Assembly: GCF_000378405.1 (NCBI RefSeq)
Contig: NZ_KB899637.1
Location: 582,699-646,698, forward strand
DNA from: Succinimonas amylolytica DSM 2873
Lineage (GTDB): Bacteria > Pseudomonadota > Gammaproteobacteria > Enterobacterales > Succinivibrionaceae
DNA: 64,000 bases
Direction: 5' to 3'
Each line of letters opens with the position of its first letter. Position 1 is the stretch's first letter. A program made the position numbers and the translations under genes. Of this stretch, positions 49,827-59,710 are shown one piece after another. The notes under the pieces are model-generated. The model made no database searches, had not been told where the DNA came from, and worked only from the letters and a program-made list of their open reading frames with translations.

Positions 49827-51551
49827 ATGTTATACAGAAAAGAAAACTTAAATATTGAGTCTAAGGCAGTAAGTGAAATCACTTCTAATATTATTAGTTT
49901 TATCAGAGGAAGGGGCGTAGTTGAACCTCAGTTGTGCTTTGTTCTTGTTTATGCAGCACACCTGGCTTTGACAAATAATGTTAACGATGCTGATGATTTA
50001 CTTTCTTTTATCGAAGAAAATGTTTCTGAGCAGAGAGCAATGTTTGTCAAAGAGTTTGCAAGAGATAATATTAAAATAGCTATTCAAATTTCAGAGTCTT
50101 TTTCAGATGAAGATCTCCTTGCGTACATGTTTGTATTTCCAAGAGAATCAGCAGGAAGAGTAAGTGCTGAATGTGGTACACCTGAATCGATTTCAAAGTT
50201 AGCAATTAAGATTTTAAATATTAGAGAAAATGAAAATATAGCTGATTTTGGAAGTGGGGTTGGAGATTTCATTACATCGATTTCTGAAAATAATGATAAA
50301 AGTAATGTATATGGAATTGAGATAAATACTTATTCCTGTGAAATTTCAAAAATAAGAGCAGAATTGTTTGCTGCCAATAATGTTGAGGTGGAACTTGGAG
50401 ATATGTTCGCCGTCGCAGATGATAGGAAGTTTGATAAAATTTTTTCAAACTATCCTTTTGGGATGCGACTAATTAATCTTAATGCATCTACAGGATACGT
50501 TGATTCTCTTCTTAAGAGAATGCCGGAAATAAAGAGAGCAACGTCTGCAGATTGGATTTTTAATTCATTGCTCCTTGATCATCTTGAAGATGATGGTAAG
50601 GCCGTTGCAATAATGACAAATGGTAGTACATGGAATAGCATTGATCAGAAAATACGAGAGTATTTTGTACGGAATGGGTTGATCGAGGCTGTTATAGCAT
50701 TACCTTCTAAATTGTTTGAATTCACTAATATTCCTACAACTATGATTGTGTTTAGTAGAAATAACAAGAGCGTAAGGTTGATCGATTCTACCGCTATTTG
50801 TGAACAGGGTAGAAGACAAAATATTATAACGGATACTAATATCGATCAGATTATTCGCTTGCTCAATGAAGATGGGGAACAGGCTATTACTGTTGATTTC
50901 AAGACACTTCAGCAAAATGAATTTGTGTTGAATCCTTCAAGATATTTGGAATATACAGTGGAAATTGAAGATGGGGTTGAGTTTGGTAGTTTAATTAAAA
51001 GTATCACTCGAGGGGCTCAACTAAAGGCTAGTGAACTTGATGATATGGTTTCTGAAGATCCTACTGACATCCAATATTTAATGCTGGCGAATATTCAGAA
51101 TGGAATGATCTCTGAAGATTTACCGTATTTAAAAGAACTTGATCCTAAGTTAGCTAAGTATTTAATAGGGAATAAGAATCTTCTACTTTCAAAGAATGGA
51201 GCTCCTTTTAAAGTTGCGGTTGCAGAGATAGAAGAAGGCAGAAAAATACTTGGAAATGGTAATCTGTTTATCATAGCTCTAGATGAGGAAAAGGTTAATC
51301 CATTTTTTTTAAAAGCATTTTTTGATAGTGAAGTTGGTTTCGCATCACTTAAGAAAATTGTCGTAGGTACAACAATTCCAAACATTTCTTTAGAGTCGCT
51401 TAAGAAGCTCATGGTTCCTTTGCCGCCAATGGAAAAGCAAAACGAGATTGCTGATTTGTATCAGGCAAAACAGGACGAAATAAAGGTTTTACAGCTTAAA
51501 CTTAAAAAGGCTCATAATGCTTTAAGAGGAATCTTCGGGGAGGTGAAGTGA
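49827..51551 (+). CDS. N6-adenine methyltransferase fused to a type I specificity half
   Basis: A 574-aa protein. Residues about 110-330 are a HsdM-like methylase: SAM motif ADFGSGVGDFI near residue 139 and the catalytic motif position at IFSNYPFG (NYPF instead of NPPF) near residue 207. Residues about 375-574 look like one HsdS half: a target-recognition-like region, then LMVPLPPMEKQNEIADLYQA and a coiled coil. This M-S layout is that of stand-alone or type IIG-like modification enzymes without nuclease. It is the first gene behind an operator-flanked promoter and is followed 1 bp later by an unknown 175-aa gene. The Tyr substitution may or may not reduce catalysis. Confidence 0.7.
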   Translation: MLYRKENLNIESKAVSEITSNIISFIRGRGVVEPQLCFVLVYAAHLALTNNVNDADDLLSFIEENVSEQRAMFVKEFARDNIKIAIQISESFSDEDLLAYMFVFPRESAGRVSAECGTPESISKLAIKILNIRENENIADFGSGVGDFITSISENNDKSNVYGIEINTYSCEISKIRAELFAANNVEVELGDMFAVADDRKFDKIFSNYPFGMRLINLNASTGYVDSLLKRMPEIKRATSADWIFNSLLLDHLEDDGKAVAIMTNGSTWNSIDQKIREYFVRNGLIEAVIALPSKLFEFTNIPTTMIVFSRNNKSVRLIDSTAICEQGRRQNIITDTNIDQIIRLLNEDGEQAITVDFKTLQQNEFVLNPSRYLEYTVEIEDGVEFGSLIKSITRGAQLKASELDDMVSEDPTDIQYLMLANIQNGMISEDLPYLKELDPKLAKYLIGNKNLLLSKNGAPFKVAVAEIEEGRKILGNGNLFIIALDEEKVNPFFLKAFFDSEVGFASLKKIVVGTTIPNISLESLKKLMVPLPPMEKQNEIADLYQAKQDEIKVLQLKLKKAHNALRGIFGEVK

Positions 51552-51552
51552 T

Positions 51553-52080
51553 ATGTTGTCGATTGAAGAATTATCCGAACTTGAAGATGCTATCATGGAT
51601 GTTTTGCCTGGTAAAATAACGGAAATACTTTCAAAGGCAAATAGAAGTGGAGATCTTACTGAGCTTTTGGGGCTGCTTGGTTTATCAGATTTACTTGGCA
51701 GTGAGAATAAGTTTGAAACATATAAGAACGGAAAAATAGTAGTCGTAGGTGGAACAGAAACAAAAGAAGAAATTCTTGTTTCCATAGGAAAGCAGCTTGG
51801 AATTGACAAGAATCGCTTTGAGTTTTGCTTGGACTATGAAAGCGTTCAAAAGTTTGATTTTAATAAAATGCAGTATGCTCCACAGTATCGAGTCATATTA
51901 TTTGGACCGACACCTCACAGTGGTCATGGTAAAGGCGATAGTAGGAGTATTATCGCAGAAATCGAAAAAAAGGATGGTTACCCTAGAGTTGAAAGACTTA
52001 TGAGTGGGCAAGAATTAAAAATAACAAAAACTAATTTTAGGGAAAAACTGAAACAGTTGTTAGATGATGGATACATATAG
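51553..52080 (+). CDS. Unknown 175-aa partner of the methyltransferase-specificity fusion
   Basis: I do not recognise this protein. The start is coupled to the previous gene (1-bp gap, GGGAGG upstream). The N-terminal part (residues 1-50) is helical and acidic. The rest has a Rossmann-like alternation: GKIVVVGGTETKEEI, then LDYESVQKFDF, YRVILFGPTPHSGHGKGDSR, SIIAEIEKKDGYP, and a basic C-terminal helix with KTNFREKLKQLL. The PHSGHGKGD segment is Gly/His-rich and could bind a nucleotide or phosphate. Being co-transcribed with a methyltransferase and next to type I and McrBC systems, it is a defence or regulatory candidate. Confidence 0.6.
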   Translation: MLSIEELSELEDAIMDVLPGKITEILSKANRSGDLTELLGLLGLSDLLGSENKFETYKNGKIVVVGGTETKEEILVSIGKQLGIDKNRFEFCLDYESVQKFDFNKMQYAPQYRVILFGPTPHSGHGKGDSRSIIAEIEKKDGYPRVERLMSGQELKITKTNFREKLKQLLDDGYI

Positions 52081-52375
52081 GGAGATATTTTGATTCGATA
52101 AAAACAATGAAATGCGATTGATATTGTGGTGAATAGGTTGCTTGAAAATACAGTATCGATCGCGGCCTAGACACTATAGCTTATATAAACGAATTTTTGA
52201 AGTTTGTAAAATAATTGTATAAAAAATATTCTTGTTTTCAGAATTTTATGTTTTTTGTGGTTTTGTAATAAGAATTTTGTATCACAACTGTGGTAACATG
52301 CAAAGTTAATCAATTTGTATGAGTTGGTGATAATTTATGTCCTGTTACTGATATTTTGTGAGGGAGGAACAGCCT

Positions 52376-55144
52376 ATGTTGCCCGAAGAACTTGCTAGAG
52401 AAAAAATTGATAAGCAGTTGAAAAGTGTGGGCTGGGATATTGTTTCAAGAAACGAGTATATTCCCAAGAGTACTGCGGCAGTTAAAGAAGCTCTTATGAA
52501 AGGCAACAAAGAAAGCGATTATTTGCTTTTCGTAGATGACAAAGCTATTGCTGTAGTTGAGGCTAAACGTGAAGAAAACCCACTTGGTGAGGATGTAAAA
52601 GTCCAAGCAGAGAACTACGCTAACACACCTAAAGACTGGTATGGTGTATGGTTTTCAGGGCAAATTCCTTTGGTTTATTTAGCTAACGGAAAGAAAATTT
52701 ATTACAAGAATTTGTTGCATCGTGGAAGCAGATACGAAGAAATTCCAAGCATGCATTCTCCTAAAAAAATGCTCCAACTTATAGGCCAATCATCCGAATA
52801 TGGTGCACTTCCTTTCCTTGATAAGAATGGATTACGAGATTGCCAGTATCAGGCTGAAATAAAGTTCGAAGAATCGATTAAAGAGGGAAAGAAAAAGAGT
52901 CTTGCTGTTTTGGCTACAGGTTCAGGAAAAACTTACCTTGCTTGTCTTGCTACATACAGACTTTTAAATTATACCTCGGCTCAAAGAGTTTTGTTCTTAG
53001 CAGATCGGAATAATCTCTCTCGCCAAGCTGAAAGCGAGTTTTGTAAGTTTAATCGTACAGAAGGACAGCAGAAAATGAGTTCTTTGTATGAAATTAAAAG
53101 ACTCAGAAAAGATACAGACATAAAAGCTGATATTGTAATTTCTACAATTCAAAAACTTTTTGCTGTATTAACTGGAGCTGCCCTAGAAGATGATGATAGT
53201 GAAGATGCTGAGGATGAAAAGATTTTTTCAGAGGAAGACGATACCAAGATAATAGAACTAGGCGATAATCTAAAACTTCCTCCAGATCATTTTCAACTCA
53301 TAATTGTAGACGAATGCCATAGGTCCATTTACGGTAAATGGCGTGCTGTATTAGACTATTTTTCTGGTGCTCACGTTCTTGGTCTGACTGCTACCCCTAC
53401 TCCTGAAGCCTATGCTTTCTTCAATAAGAATGTAATTGAAGAGTATTCTTTCGATGATTCAGTTGTTGATGGAGTTAATGTTCCATCACGTGTATACAGA
53501 ATTATCACAAAGGTTACCACTCATGGAGGAACTATTAAAGCAGGGGCCACCGTTGAAGAAATCAGTCGTAGAACTGATGAACAAAGCGAGGGCGCTAGCC
53601 GAAAAAAGGTTGTTTTCCATAACCCTGTAGAGTACAAGCCTAATGTTCTTGATCGTTCTGTTGTAAATGTTTCTCAGATTAAAGAGGTTTTGGAAACATA
53701 TAAAACAGCCATATATGATGAACTTTACCCTGAGCGTGAAAGAAAATGGGAATATATTCCAAAAACGCTTATATTTGCAAAAGATGATAATCATGCCTCT
53801 CAGATTGTTGATCTTGTAGAAGAAGTTTTTAGTTCTGAATTTGAATTAGGAAAGATCCCTGAACATTTTGTACAGAAGATTACCTATAGGGGCGGAAATT
53901 CTAACGAATTGATTAGGGATTTGAATAATGAGAAAGATTTCCGCATAGCTGTTACCGTTACTCTTGTTGCTACCGGAACTGATGTTCCTCCTTTAGAAGT
54001 TGTTCTTTTTATGAAAGATGTTCAATCTGAAGTTCTATATACGCAGATGAAGGGAAGAGGATGTAGAACAATTGGTGATGATAAGCTAAAAGAAGTTACC
54101 CCAAATGCAAATACAAAGGAATTTTTTTATATTGTTGATGCTGTTGGAGTTACTGAGCATTCTAAGGGGATACCTCACCCAACGATTGGTCCTGGACATA
54201 AAGATAAGATATTAACATTGGAACAACTGCTAGAGCGATTGGCTCATAATGAATTAAGTGATGATAATTTGTGTTTACTGTCAAATTATTGTGCAATGAT
54301 TAATCATAGGTACGACAATAGTCAGTTATTCGGAAGACATTTGGATTATTTTATTACGACATTTGGCTTTGCGCCGAAGGAAATATCCTACAAAATTAAT
54401 GAGGCATTTAATCAGCAATCGTTACCGCCGTACAATAGTCCTTCTGAGCATAATACAGAACGAATGGCTTTGATTTCCAATTTAATATCGAATATTAAGG
54501 CTAGAGAAAAACTGTTGGAAATGCAACAAGGCTATATTATAAAAACAGATAATGACCCAGATGAGTTGATTTATTCTGGTTTTTCGATTGAAACCGCAAA
54601 GACATTTATTGATGAGTTTGAGAAATATCTTGATAAAAATAAGGATGGCATAGAAGCTCTCCGTATAATATACAATTCTGAGGATACTCTGATTACACAC
54701 AGCATGCTTACAGAATTAAGAGAAAGGCTACTTTCTGAAAGTCGTCAGTACGATGTGTACCAAATATGGAAAAACTATAAGCTTCTAGATGAAAAAGGCA
54801 ACGTGGACGAACTGGATGTAAAAACGAATTTTAAGGCACTTACAAATTTGATTCAGATTGTTCGTTTCGCTTATGGTAAAAATGAAAAGTTGTTCTCCTT
54901 ACTTAAAGGCTATGCAAAGCGATTTAGTCTTTACTGCGGACAAGAGCAAAGGGTTCTTTCTGAGTCCCAAATAGAGATTATGAAACAAATAGCTGACTAC
55001 ATAATTAATGATGGGGGAATATCACTAATGGAGTTAAACGAGATCGATACAGATTTATGGCGGAAAGGAGTGACGTCTTTTAAGCCAACTGTTTTTGCAG
55101 AAGAAATACAGATATTGACTCGTTTCTTATTGAAAGCCGCTTAG
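52376..55144 (+). CDS. hsdR: Type I restriction enzyme, HsdR subunit
   Basis: A 922-aa translocase-nuclease from the ATG at 52376 (GGGAGG upstream). The PD-(D/E)XK nuclease has SDYLLFVDDKAIAVVEAK near residues 45-65. The motor has Walker A AVLATGSGKTYLA near 178, VDECHRSIYGKWR near 311, GLTATPTPEAYAF, and TLVATGTDVPPLEVV with QMKGRGCRT. It is part of the R2M2S complex that cuts unmodified DNA. An acidic insert (DDDSEDAEDEK) lies between motor motifs, as in the EcoR124-like group. The hsdM gene starts 15 bp after its stop. Confidence 0.93.
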   Translation: MLPEELAREKIDKQLKSVGWDIVSRNEYIPKSTAAVKEALMKGNKESDYLLFVDDKAIAVVEAKREENPLGEDVKVQAENYANTPKDWYGVWFSGQIPLVYLANGKKIYYKNLLHRGSRYEEIPSMHSPKKMLQLIGQSSEYGALPFLDKNGLRDCQYQAEIKFEESIKEGKKKSLAVLATGSGKTYLACLATYRLLNYTSAQRVLFLADRNNLSRQAESEFCKFNRTEGQQKMSSLYEIKRLRKDTDIKADIVISTIQKLFAVLTGAALEDDDSEDAEDEKIFSEEDDTKIIELGDNLKLPPDHFQLIIVDECHRSIYGKWRAVLDYFSGAHVLGLTATPTPEAYAFFNKNVIEEYSFDDSVVDGVNVPSRVYRIITKVTTHGGTIKAGATVEEISRRTDEQSEGASRKKVVFHNPVEYKPNVLDRSVVNVSQIKEVLETYKTAIYDELYPERERKWEYIPKTLIFAKDDNHASQIVDLVEEVFSSEFELGKIPEHFVQKITYRGGNSNELIRDLNNEKDFRIAVTVTLVATGTDVPPLEVVLFMKDVQSEVLYTQMKGRGCRTIGDDKLKEVTPNANTKEFFYIVDAVGVTEHSKGIPHPTIGPGHKDKILTLEQLLERLAHNELSDDNLCLLSNYCAMINHRYDNSQLFGRHLDYFITTFGFAPKEISYKINEAFNQQSLPPYNSPSEHNTERMALISNLISNIKAREKLLEMQQGYIIKTDNDPDELIYSGFSIETAKTFIDEFEKYLDKNKDGIEALRIIYNSEDTLITHSMLTELRERLLSESRQYDVYQIWKNYKLLDEKGNVDELDVKTNFKALTNLIQIVRFAYGKNEKLFSLLKGYAKRFSLYCGQEQRVLSESQIEIMKQIADYIINDGGISLMELNEIDTDLWRKGVTSFKPTVFAEEIQILTRFLLKAA

Positions 55145-55159
55145 GAGGTTTTGAAACAA

Positions 55160-56581
55160 ATGGCTTCAACACAGAAATCTGAATCCGCACTGGTTTCCAA
55201 GGTGTGGAATATAGCTAATGTTTTAGCTGCTTCAGGGGTCGGATTCACCGATTATATTACACAATTAACATACATCCTTTTTTTGAAGATGGATGATGAA
55301 AAAGAGAAATTAGGTCTACAAAGTTATCTTCCTGCTGGATATAAATGGGGGGAGCTCACGACATTAACAGGTACAGATCTTGTTGAAAAATATGAAGATA
55401 TTCTGAAGGAATTATCTAGTAGCAAAGGACTTGTTGGAACCATTTTTACAAAAGCTACTAATAAAATTAATAAACCTGTTATGTTAAAAAAAGTCATCGA
55501 CATGGTTAGTGAAGATGATTGGTACATGATGGAAGGCGATCTGAAGGGGGCAATATACGAGAAAATTTTGGAAAAAAATGGGCAGGATAAAAAAAGTGGA
55601 GCTGGACAATACTTCACCCCAAGAGCCCTTATTTCTGCAATTGTTGATGTTGTAGATCCTAAAATTGACGAGACTGTTGCAGATCCTTGTTGCGGTACAG
55701 CTGGCTTTCTTTTATCCGCTTATGAGCACATGAAAAAGCAGAGCAAAGATGTAGAAAAGCAAAGGTTTTTGAAAAATAATGCATTTTATGGTGCCGACAA
55801 TACAGACCTAGTTGTTACTCTTGCTTCAATGAATCTCTATCTTCATGATATCGGTGTCAATAAAAGCCCTATTAGGCTTTGTGACTCTCTGACTGATAAA
55901 ACGGATGATATGTATAAGGTCGTTATGACTAACCCTCCTTTTGGTACAAGACCTCAGGGGAGTGTGGACGTATCGGCTAATAGACCTGAATTTATTAAGA
56001 CATCAGATAATCAGGTTAATTTTCTTCAACATATTATGTCTATCGTCAAGACAGGCGGACGTGTGGGGGTAGTCTTACCGGATAGTATATTAACAGACGG
56101 TGAGTCAACTAAGAAAGTGCGCGATAAGTTAATGAAAGATTTTAATTTGCATACGATTCTGAGATTACCTACCGGTATCTTTTATGCCAATGGCGTAAAG
56201 ACTAATGTTTTATTCTTCGATAAAGGTGAACCGACTAAAGATATTTGGGTGTACGATTATCGAACAGGCGTCAAGCACACGTTGGTTAATAAACCGATGA
56301 CTAGAGAACATTTGCAGGATTTTGTTGATTGCTATTGTTCTGGGCATATATGTGACCGAAAAGAAACGTATGATGCTGAAAAGAACCCGAACGGAAGGTG
56401 GCGTAAATTTTCTGAATCAGAAGTCAAAGCTAGGGAAGATTTGAACTTTAAGTGGCTTGATTTTACAGAGGATGATGATCGAACTGTTAATGAAATGCTG
56501 AGTGAAATACAGAGTAAAGTTAACGGAATGAATGAAGCGGTTGCTCAGTTAAAAGAACTTTTAAAAGGAATTGAAGATTGA
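55160..56581 (+). CDS. hsdM: Type I methyltransferase, HsdM subunit
   Basis: A 473-aa N6-adenine methyltransferase from the ATG at 55160, with AGGAGG upstream. A TTG 9 bp earlier is in frame. The N-terminal helical domain has ADVL-like WNIANVLAASGVGFTDYITQ. Catalytic motifs are intact: SAM motif VADPCCGTAGFLL and NPPFG near residue 258. It modifies the recognition site and forms M2S with HsdS. The stop TGA overlaps the hsdS ATG by one base, giving coupled translation. Confidence 0.93.
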   Translation: MASTQKSESALVSKVWNIANVLAASGVGFTDYITQLTYILFLKMDDEKEKLGLQSYLPAGYKWGELTTLTGTDLVEKYEDILKELSSSKGLVGTIFTKATNKINKPVMLKKVIDMVSEDDWYMMEGDLKGAIYEKILEKNGQDKKSGAGQYFTPRALISAIVDVVDPKIDETVADPCCGTAGFLLSAYEHMKKQSKDVEKQRFLKNNAFYGADNTDLVVTLASMNLYLHDIGVNKSPIRLCDSLTDKTDDMYKVVMTNPPFGTRPQGSVDVSANRPEFIKTSDNQVNFLQHIMSIVKTGGRVGVVLPDSILTDGESTKKVRDKLMKDFNLHTILRLPTGIFYANGVKTNVLFFDKGEPTKDIWVYDYRTGVKHTLVNKPMTREHLQDFVDCYCSGHICDRKETYDAEKNPNGRWRKFSESEVKAREDLNFKWLDFTEDDDRTVNEMLSEIQSKVNGMNEAVAQLKELLKGIED

Positions 56582-58128
56582 TGGATACTAAAGTACTAAA
56601 ACAGAAGATCCTTGATCTTGCTATTAGAGGAAAACTTGTACCTCAAGATCCGAATGATGAACCGGCATCCGTTTTATTAGAAAAAATCCGAGCTGAGAAG
56701 CAGCAGATGGTGAAGGATGGTATGCTGAAGTCCAAGGATCTTAAGAATGATACTATTATCTTTGTTGGTGAAGATAATTTGCATTATGAGAAGTTCAGCG
56801 ATGGAACTATCAAATGCCTGAAAGATGAAACAAAATTTTTTAAAATTCCAAAATCTTGGAGTTTTGTAAGGATTAGGGATATTGCATCGGTTAAAGGAGG
56901 AAAAAGGATACCAAAGGGAAAAGAATTCAGTGCGGTTCCCACTCCTCACGCCTATATTCGCGTAACAAATATGAAAAATCGCACAATAACTACAAGCGAT
57001 TTGAAATACATATCAGATGAGATTTATGAAACAATACGGAATTATACAATTTCTAAAACTGATTTGTATTTAACTATAGCTGGAACCATTGGTCTTGTAG
57101 GTGAAGTTCCTGATTTGTTGGATGGGATGAACTTAACAGAGAATGCTGTCAAAGTTACACCTTTCAGCATAAATAAAACGTTCTTGTGTTTTTGTTTATT
57201 ATCATGTTTTGTACAAAATCAATTTCAAGATAAAACACATCAAGTAGCACAACCAAAATTAGCAATTGAACGTATTTTAAACACGATAATTCCTTTACCC
57301 CCACTTAACGAACAAACACTAATTACTAATTCCGTAAAGACTGCTTTTGATCTTGTTGACTGCGTTGAAAAACAAAATATAGCATTAGGTGAGATTATAA
57401 CTAAAACTAAATCCAAAATTCTTGATCTCGCTATTCGAGGTAAGCTAGTTCCTCAAGATCCTAATGATGAGCCTGTCTCTGTTCTTTTAGAACGCATACA
57501 TCAAGAAAAAGAAGGACTCATTAAAGCCGGCAAACTCAAGCGTGATAAACGAGAATCAGTCATCTTCCGTGGTGAGGATAACTCTTATTATGAGAAGTTC
57601 AGCGACGGGACTGTTGAATGTATTAGAAAAGAAATACCTTTTGCAATACCTGAAAATTGGAATTGGGTAAGGCTAAAAAATATTTGTTATAACATATATG
57701 CTGGTGGAGATAAGCCCTCAGATTTTGTTAAAGAAAAAGATGCTGAACATTCTATACCTGTAGTCGCCAATGGTACTACAAATGAAGGTATAATGGGTTT
57801 TACAAAAACATCAACAGCGAAAGCAAATACAATTACTATTGCTGGCAGAGGGACAATAGGTTTTCCCGTTTATAGAAATTATGAGTATTGTCCCATCGTG
57901 AGATTACTTGTCATTAATCAATGTAATTTGATTAATCCTCTTTTTCTCTATTACTATTTGTATGCTCGTAGGCTTGATAGTGTTGGTTCAAGCATACCTC
58001 AACTAACAGTTCCAATGGTTAAGCCCAAACTCATTCCTTTGCCACCTTTAAAAGAACAACAAACCATAGTGAATCGGATAATTGAATTATTATCCGTTAT
58101 AGAAAGTATTGATGCTAATCTTATGTAA
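56581..58128 (+). CDS. hsdS: Type I specificity subunit HsdS (expressed copy)
   Basis: A 515-aa specificity protein with the two-fold layout of the family. The N-terminal conserved part KQKILDLAIRGKLVPQDPND is repeated at the centre as KSKILDLAIRGKLVPQDPND, and each is followed by NLHYEKFSDG- or NSYYEKFSDG-type spacers and a target recognition domain (about residues 80-240 and 355-505). PLPPLNEQTLI and PLPPLKEQQTIV end each half. Two DNA segments inside it (56776-56801 and 57565-57599) recur inverted in the cassette downstream, so both domains can be exchanged by inversion. The stop overlaps the end of the convergent cassette by 8 bp. Confidence 0.93.
   Translation: MDTKVLKQKILDLAIRGKLVPQDPNDEPASVLLEKIRAEKQQMVKDGMLKSKDLKNDTIIFVGEDNLHYEKFSDGTIKCLKDETKFFKIPKSWSFVRIRDIASVKGGKRIPKGKEFSAVPTPHAYIRVTNMKNRTITTSDLKYISDEIYETIRNYTISKTDLYLTIAGTIGLVGEVPDLLDGMNLTENAVKVTPFSINKTFLCFCLLSCFVQNQFQDKTHQVAQPKLAIERILNTIIPLPPLNEQTLITNSVKTAFDLVDCVEKQNIALGEIITKTKSKILDLAIRGKLVPQDPNDEPVSVLLERIHQEKEGLIKAGKLKRDKRESVIFRGEDNSYYEKFSDGTVECIRKEIPFAIPENWNWVRLKNICYNIYAGGDKPSDFVKEKDAEHSIPVVANGTTNEGIMGFTKTSTAKANTITIAGRGTIGFPVYRNYEYCPIVRLLVINQCNLINPLFLYYYLYARRLDSVGSSIPQLTVPMVKPKLIPLPPLKEQQTIVNRIIELLSVIESIDANLM
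56776..56801 (+). repeat. Outer inverted repeat, hsdS copy (26 bp)
   Basis: It starts AATTTGCATTATGAG and ends TTCAGCGA. It is the exact reverse complement of 59451-59476 and lies directly before target recognition domain 1. Inversion between the two would exchange both recognition domains. Confidence 0.85.
57565..57599 (+). repeat. Inner inverted repeat, hsdS copy (35 bp)
   Basis: It starts TTCCGTGGTGAGGAT and ends ATGAGAAGTT. It is exactly inverted at 58671-58705 and lies in the central conserved region before recognition domain 2. Inversion here would exchange only domain 2. Confidence 0.85.
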
Positions 58129-58670
58129 GAAAAGTTTCCATATAATTAAGCACATTCATAATCTTCTGGATAGTACTAACAATTCTATTTTGCTCTTCTA
58201 ACGGAGGCAACGGAAAAGGAATTCGCAGTACATCTTCTCTTGCAATTCCTGGGATAATACCATTCACGGACGATTTTAATTGAGTTACATATGATCTTAA
58301 AAAAAGTTGTATGTAACTCTTGTTCACACCATAAGAAGAACGAATGGCCATTATTTGTCTAGCAATGTGCACTTTTTCTTCTCTTAAGGTTGCAATATGG
58401 CCAACTGTTCCCTTACAGGTTAATAACAGATCTCCTGCAAGAGCTATAGATTTAGGTGTTTTTGTCCATCTATTTATGATGACCTTACCACAATCGATGT
58501 TACTAGCTCCGGTAATGTAAGGAATACCTTCACCGTTTGCATTGTAGCTATCTTTTGATAAATCTTGCCCAGATATAAGTTCGATGATGTTTTCAAACCG
58601 TACCCAAGTCCAAGATTTAGGAATATCAACTATATTTTTATTTTTAATAAGCGTAATAGAACCGTCGCTA

Positions 58671-58705
58671 AACTTCTCATAATAAGAGTTATCCTCACCA
58701 CGGAA
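58671..58705 (-). repeat. Inner inverted repeat, silent copy (35 bp)
   Basis: Exact reverse complement of 57565-57599; marks the border of the second silent recognition domain. Confidence 0.85.
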
Positions 58706-59450
58706 TATAACAGATTCTCGTTTATCTCGTTTGAGTTTACCTGCCTTGATGAGTTCTTCCTTTTCGTGTCGTATGCGTTCGAGTAGCTTTGAAGCTGGTT
58801 CATCATTAGGATCTTGAGAGACAAGCTTACCACGAATTGCAAGATCTAGAATTTTTGATTTACATTTTAAGAGTAAAGATTTTAGATCTGTTTGCTGCGA
58901 TTCAATGATATTTGAATACAACTGAAGATTTTTGATCGATTTAATGATTAATTCCTGCTCATTAATTGGAGGAACAGGGATAAGCAATTCTTTCAAAGAA
59001 GAACCATTGCAATTTGGCTGACCAACACCAACAGACTTATCTGTAATTTGATTCCAATAACACTTGCTGTTAAAAAAATCATATACATAATCTCGTGATA
59101 GCTTTCCAATTAAGCGAATTCGAATAAGATATGAAGCGTATACAGAATCGAAAGGAAGCTCTTTAATAAGAAAAGACTTTCCGACTGTTGCCCCCGTTCT
59201 CGCAAAGACAATATCTCCGGTCATAAGTCTGTATTGTTCTGGACTTTGTAGAGTCGTAAAAGGTACTTTATCCCATTCAACTTTTCCATCTTGAATATCA
59301 GTTATGCGGAGCAATCTATGAGAACCGCTATTTTCCGCAGAATTACTTACACCGTACTGGATATCTGAACACAGTGAACTTAAACGACTCCAACGCCATC
59401 CGTTCGGTAAGGTGAATGGAATTATATCTTCAATGCAAGTAATAGAACCG

Positions 59451-59476
59451 TCGCTGAACTTCTCATAATGCAAATT
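59451..59476 (-). repeat. Outer inverted repeat, silent copy (26 bp)
   Basis: Exact reverse complement of 56776-56801; it forms the outer end of the silent cassette, after which homology to hsdS stops. Confidence 0.85.
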
Positions 59477-59710
59477 AGCGGTACAAGAGAAAGGACAAAA
59501 CTCATTTTCAATAACGATTTCTATCAACATTTCACAGAAAATAATTATGATATGTGATATGTTGTCACGAATTTGCAAATTTAACGTTATTTAGCCTTTA
59601 TTATCCCTACAGTATTTGGTTATGAGTTTTTTATGCGACTATGATAATTTCATTTGTAAATGTTGATTTGCAATAATAAGTTCGATGCACAGTTTAAAGG
59701 AGAGCTATAG

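Larger units (their letters stand above)
58121..59476 (-). pseudogene. hsdS: Silent hsdS cassette (no N-terminal conserved region)
   Basis: About 450 codons of HsdS in reverse direction to the operon. It begins at the NLHYEKFSDGSI repeat and has two recognition domains different from those of the expressed copy, with central KSKILDLAIRGKLVSQDPND and end FPLPPLEEQNRIV. It lacks the first 65 residues (start and conserved region 1); the frame is open a little further (to 59578) but that sequence is unrelated, and no ribosome site is seen. It is a donor of recognition domains. Its stop meets that of hsdS. Confidence 0.88.

Noticed and set aside
58121..59578. The reverse hsdS as an independent functional specificity gene
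   Set aside because: It lacks conserved region 1 and a ribosome site, and its homology starts exactly at the inverted repeat, as in a silent cassette.
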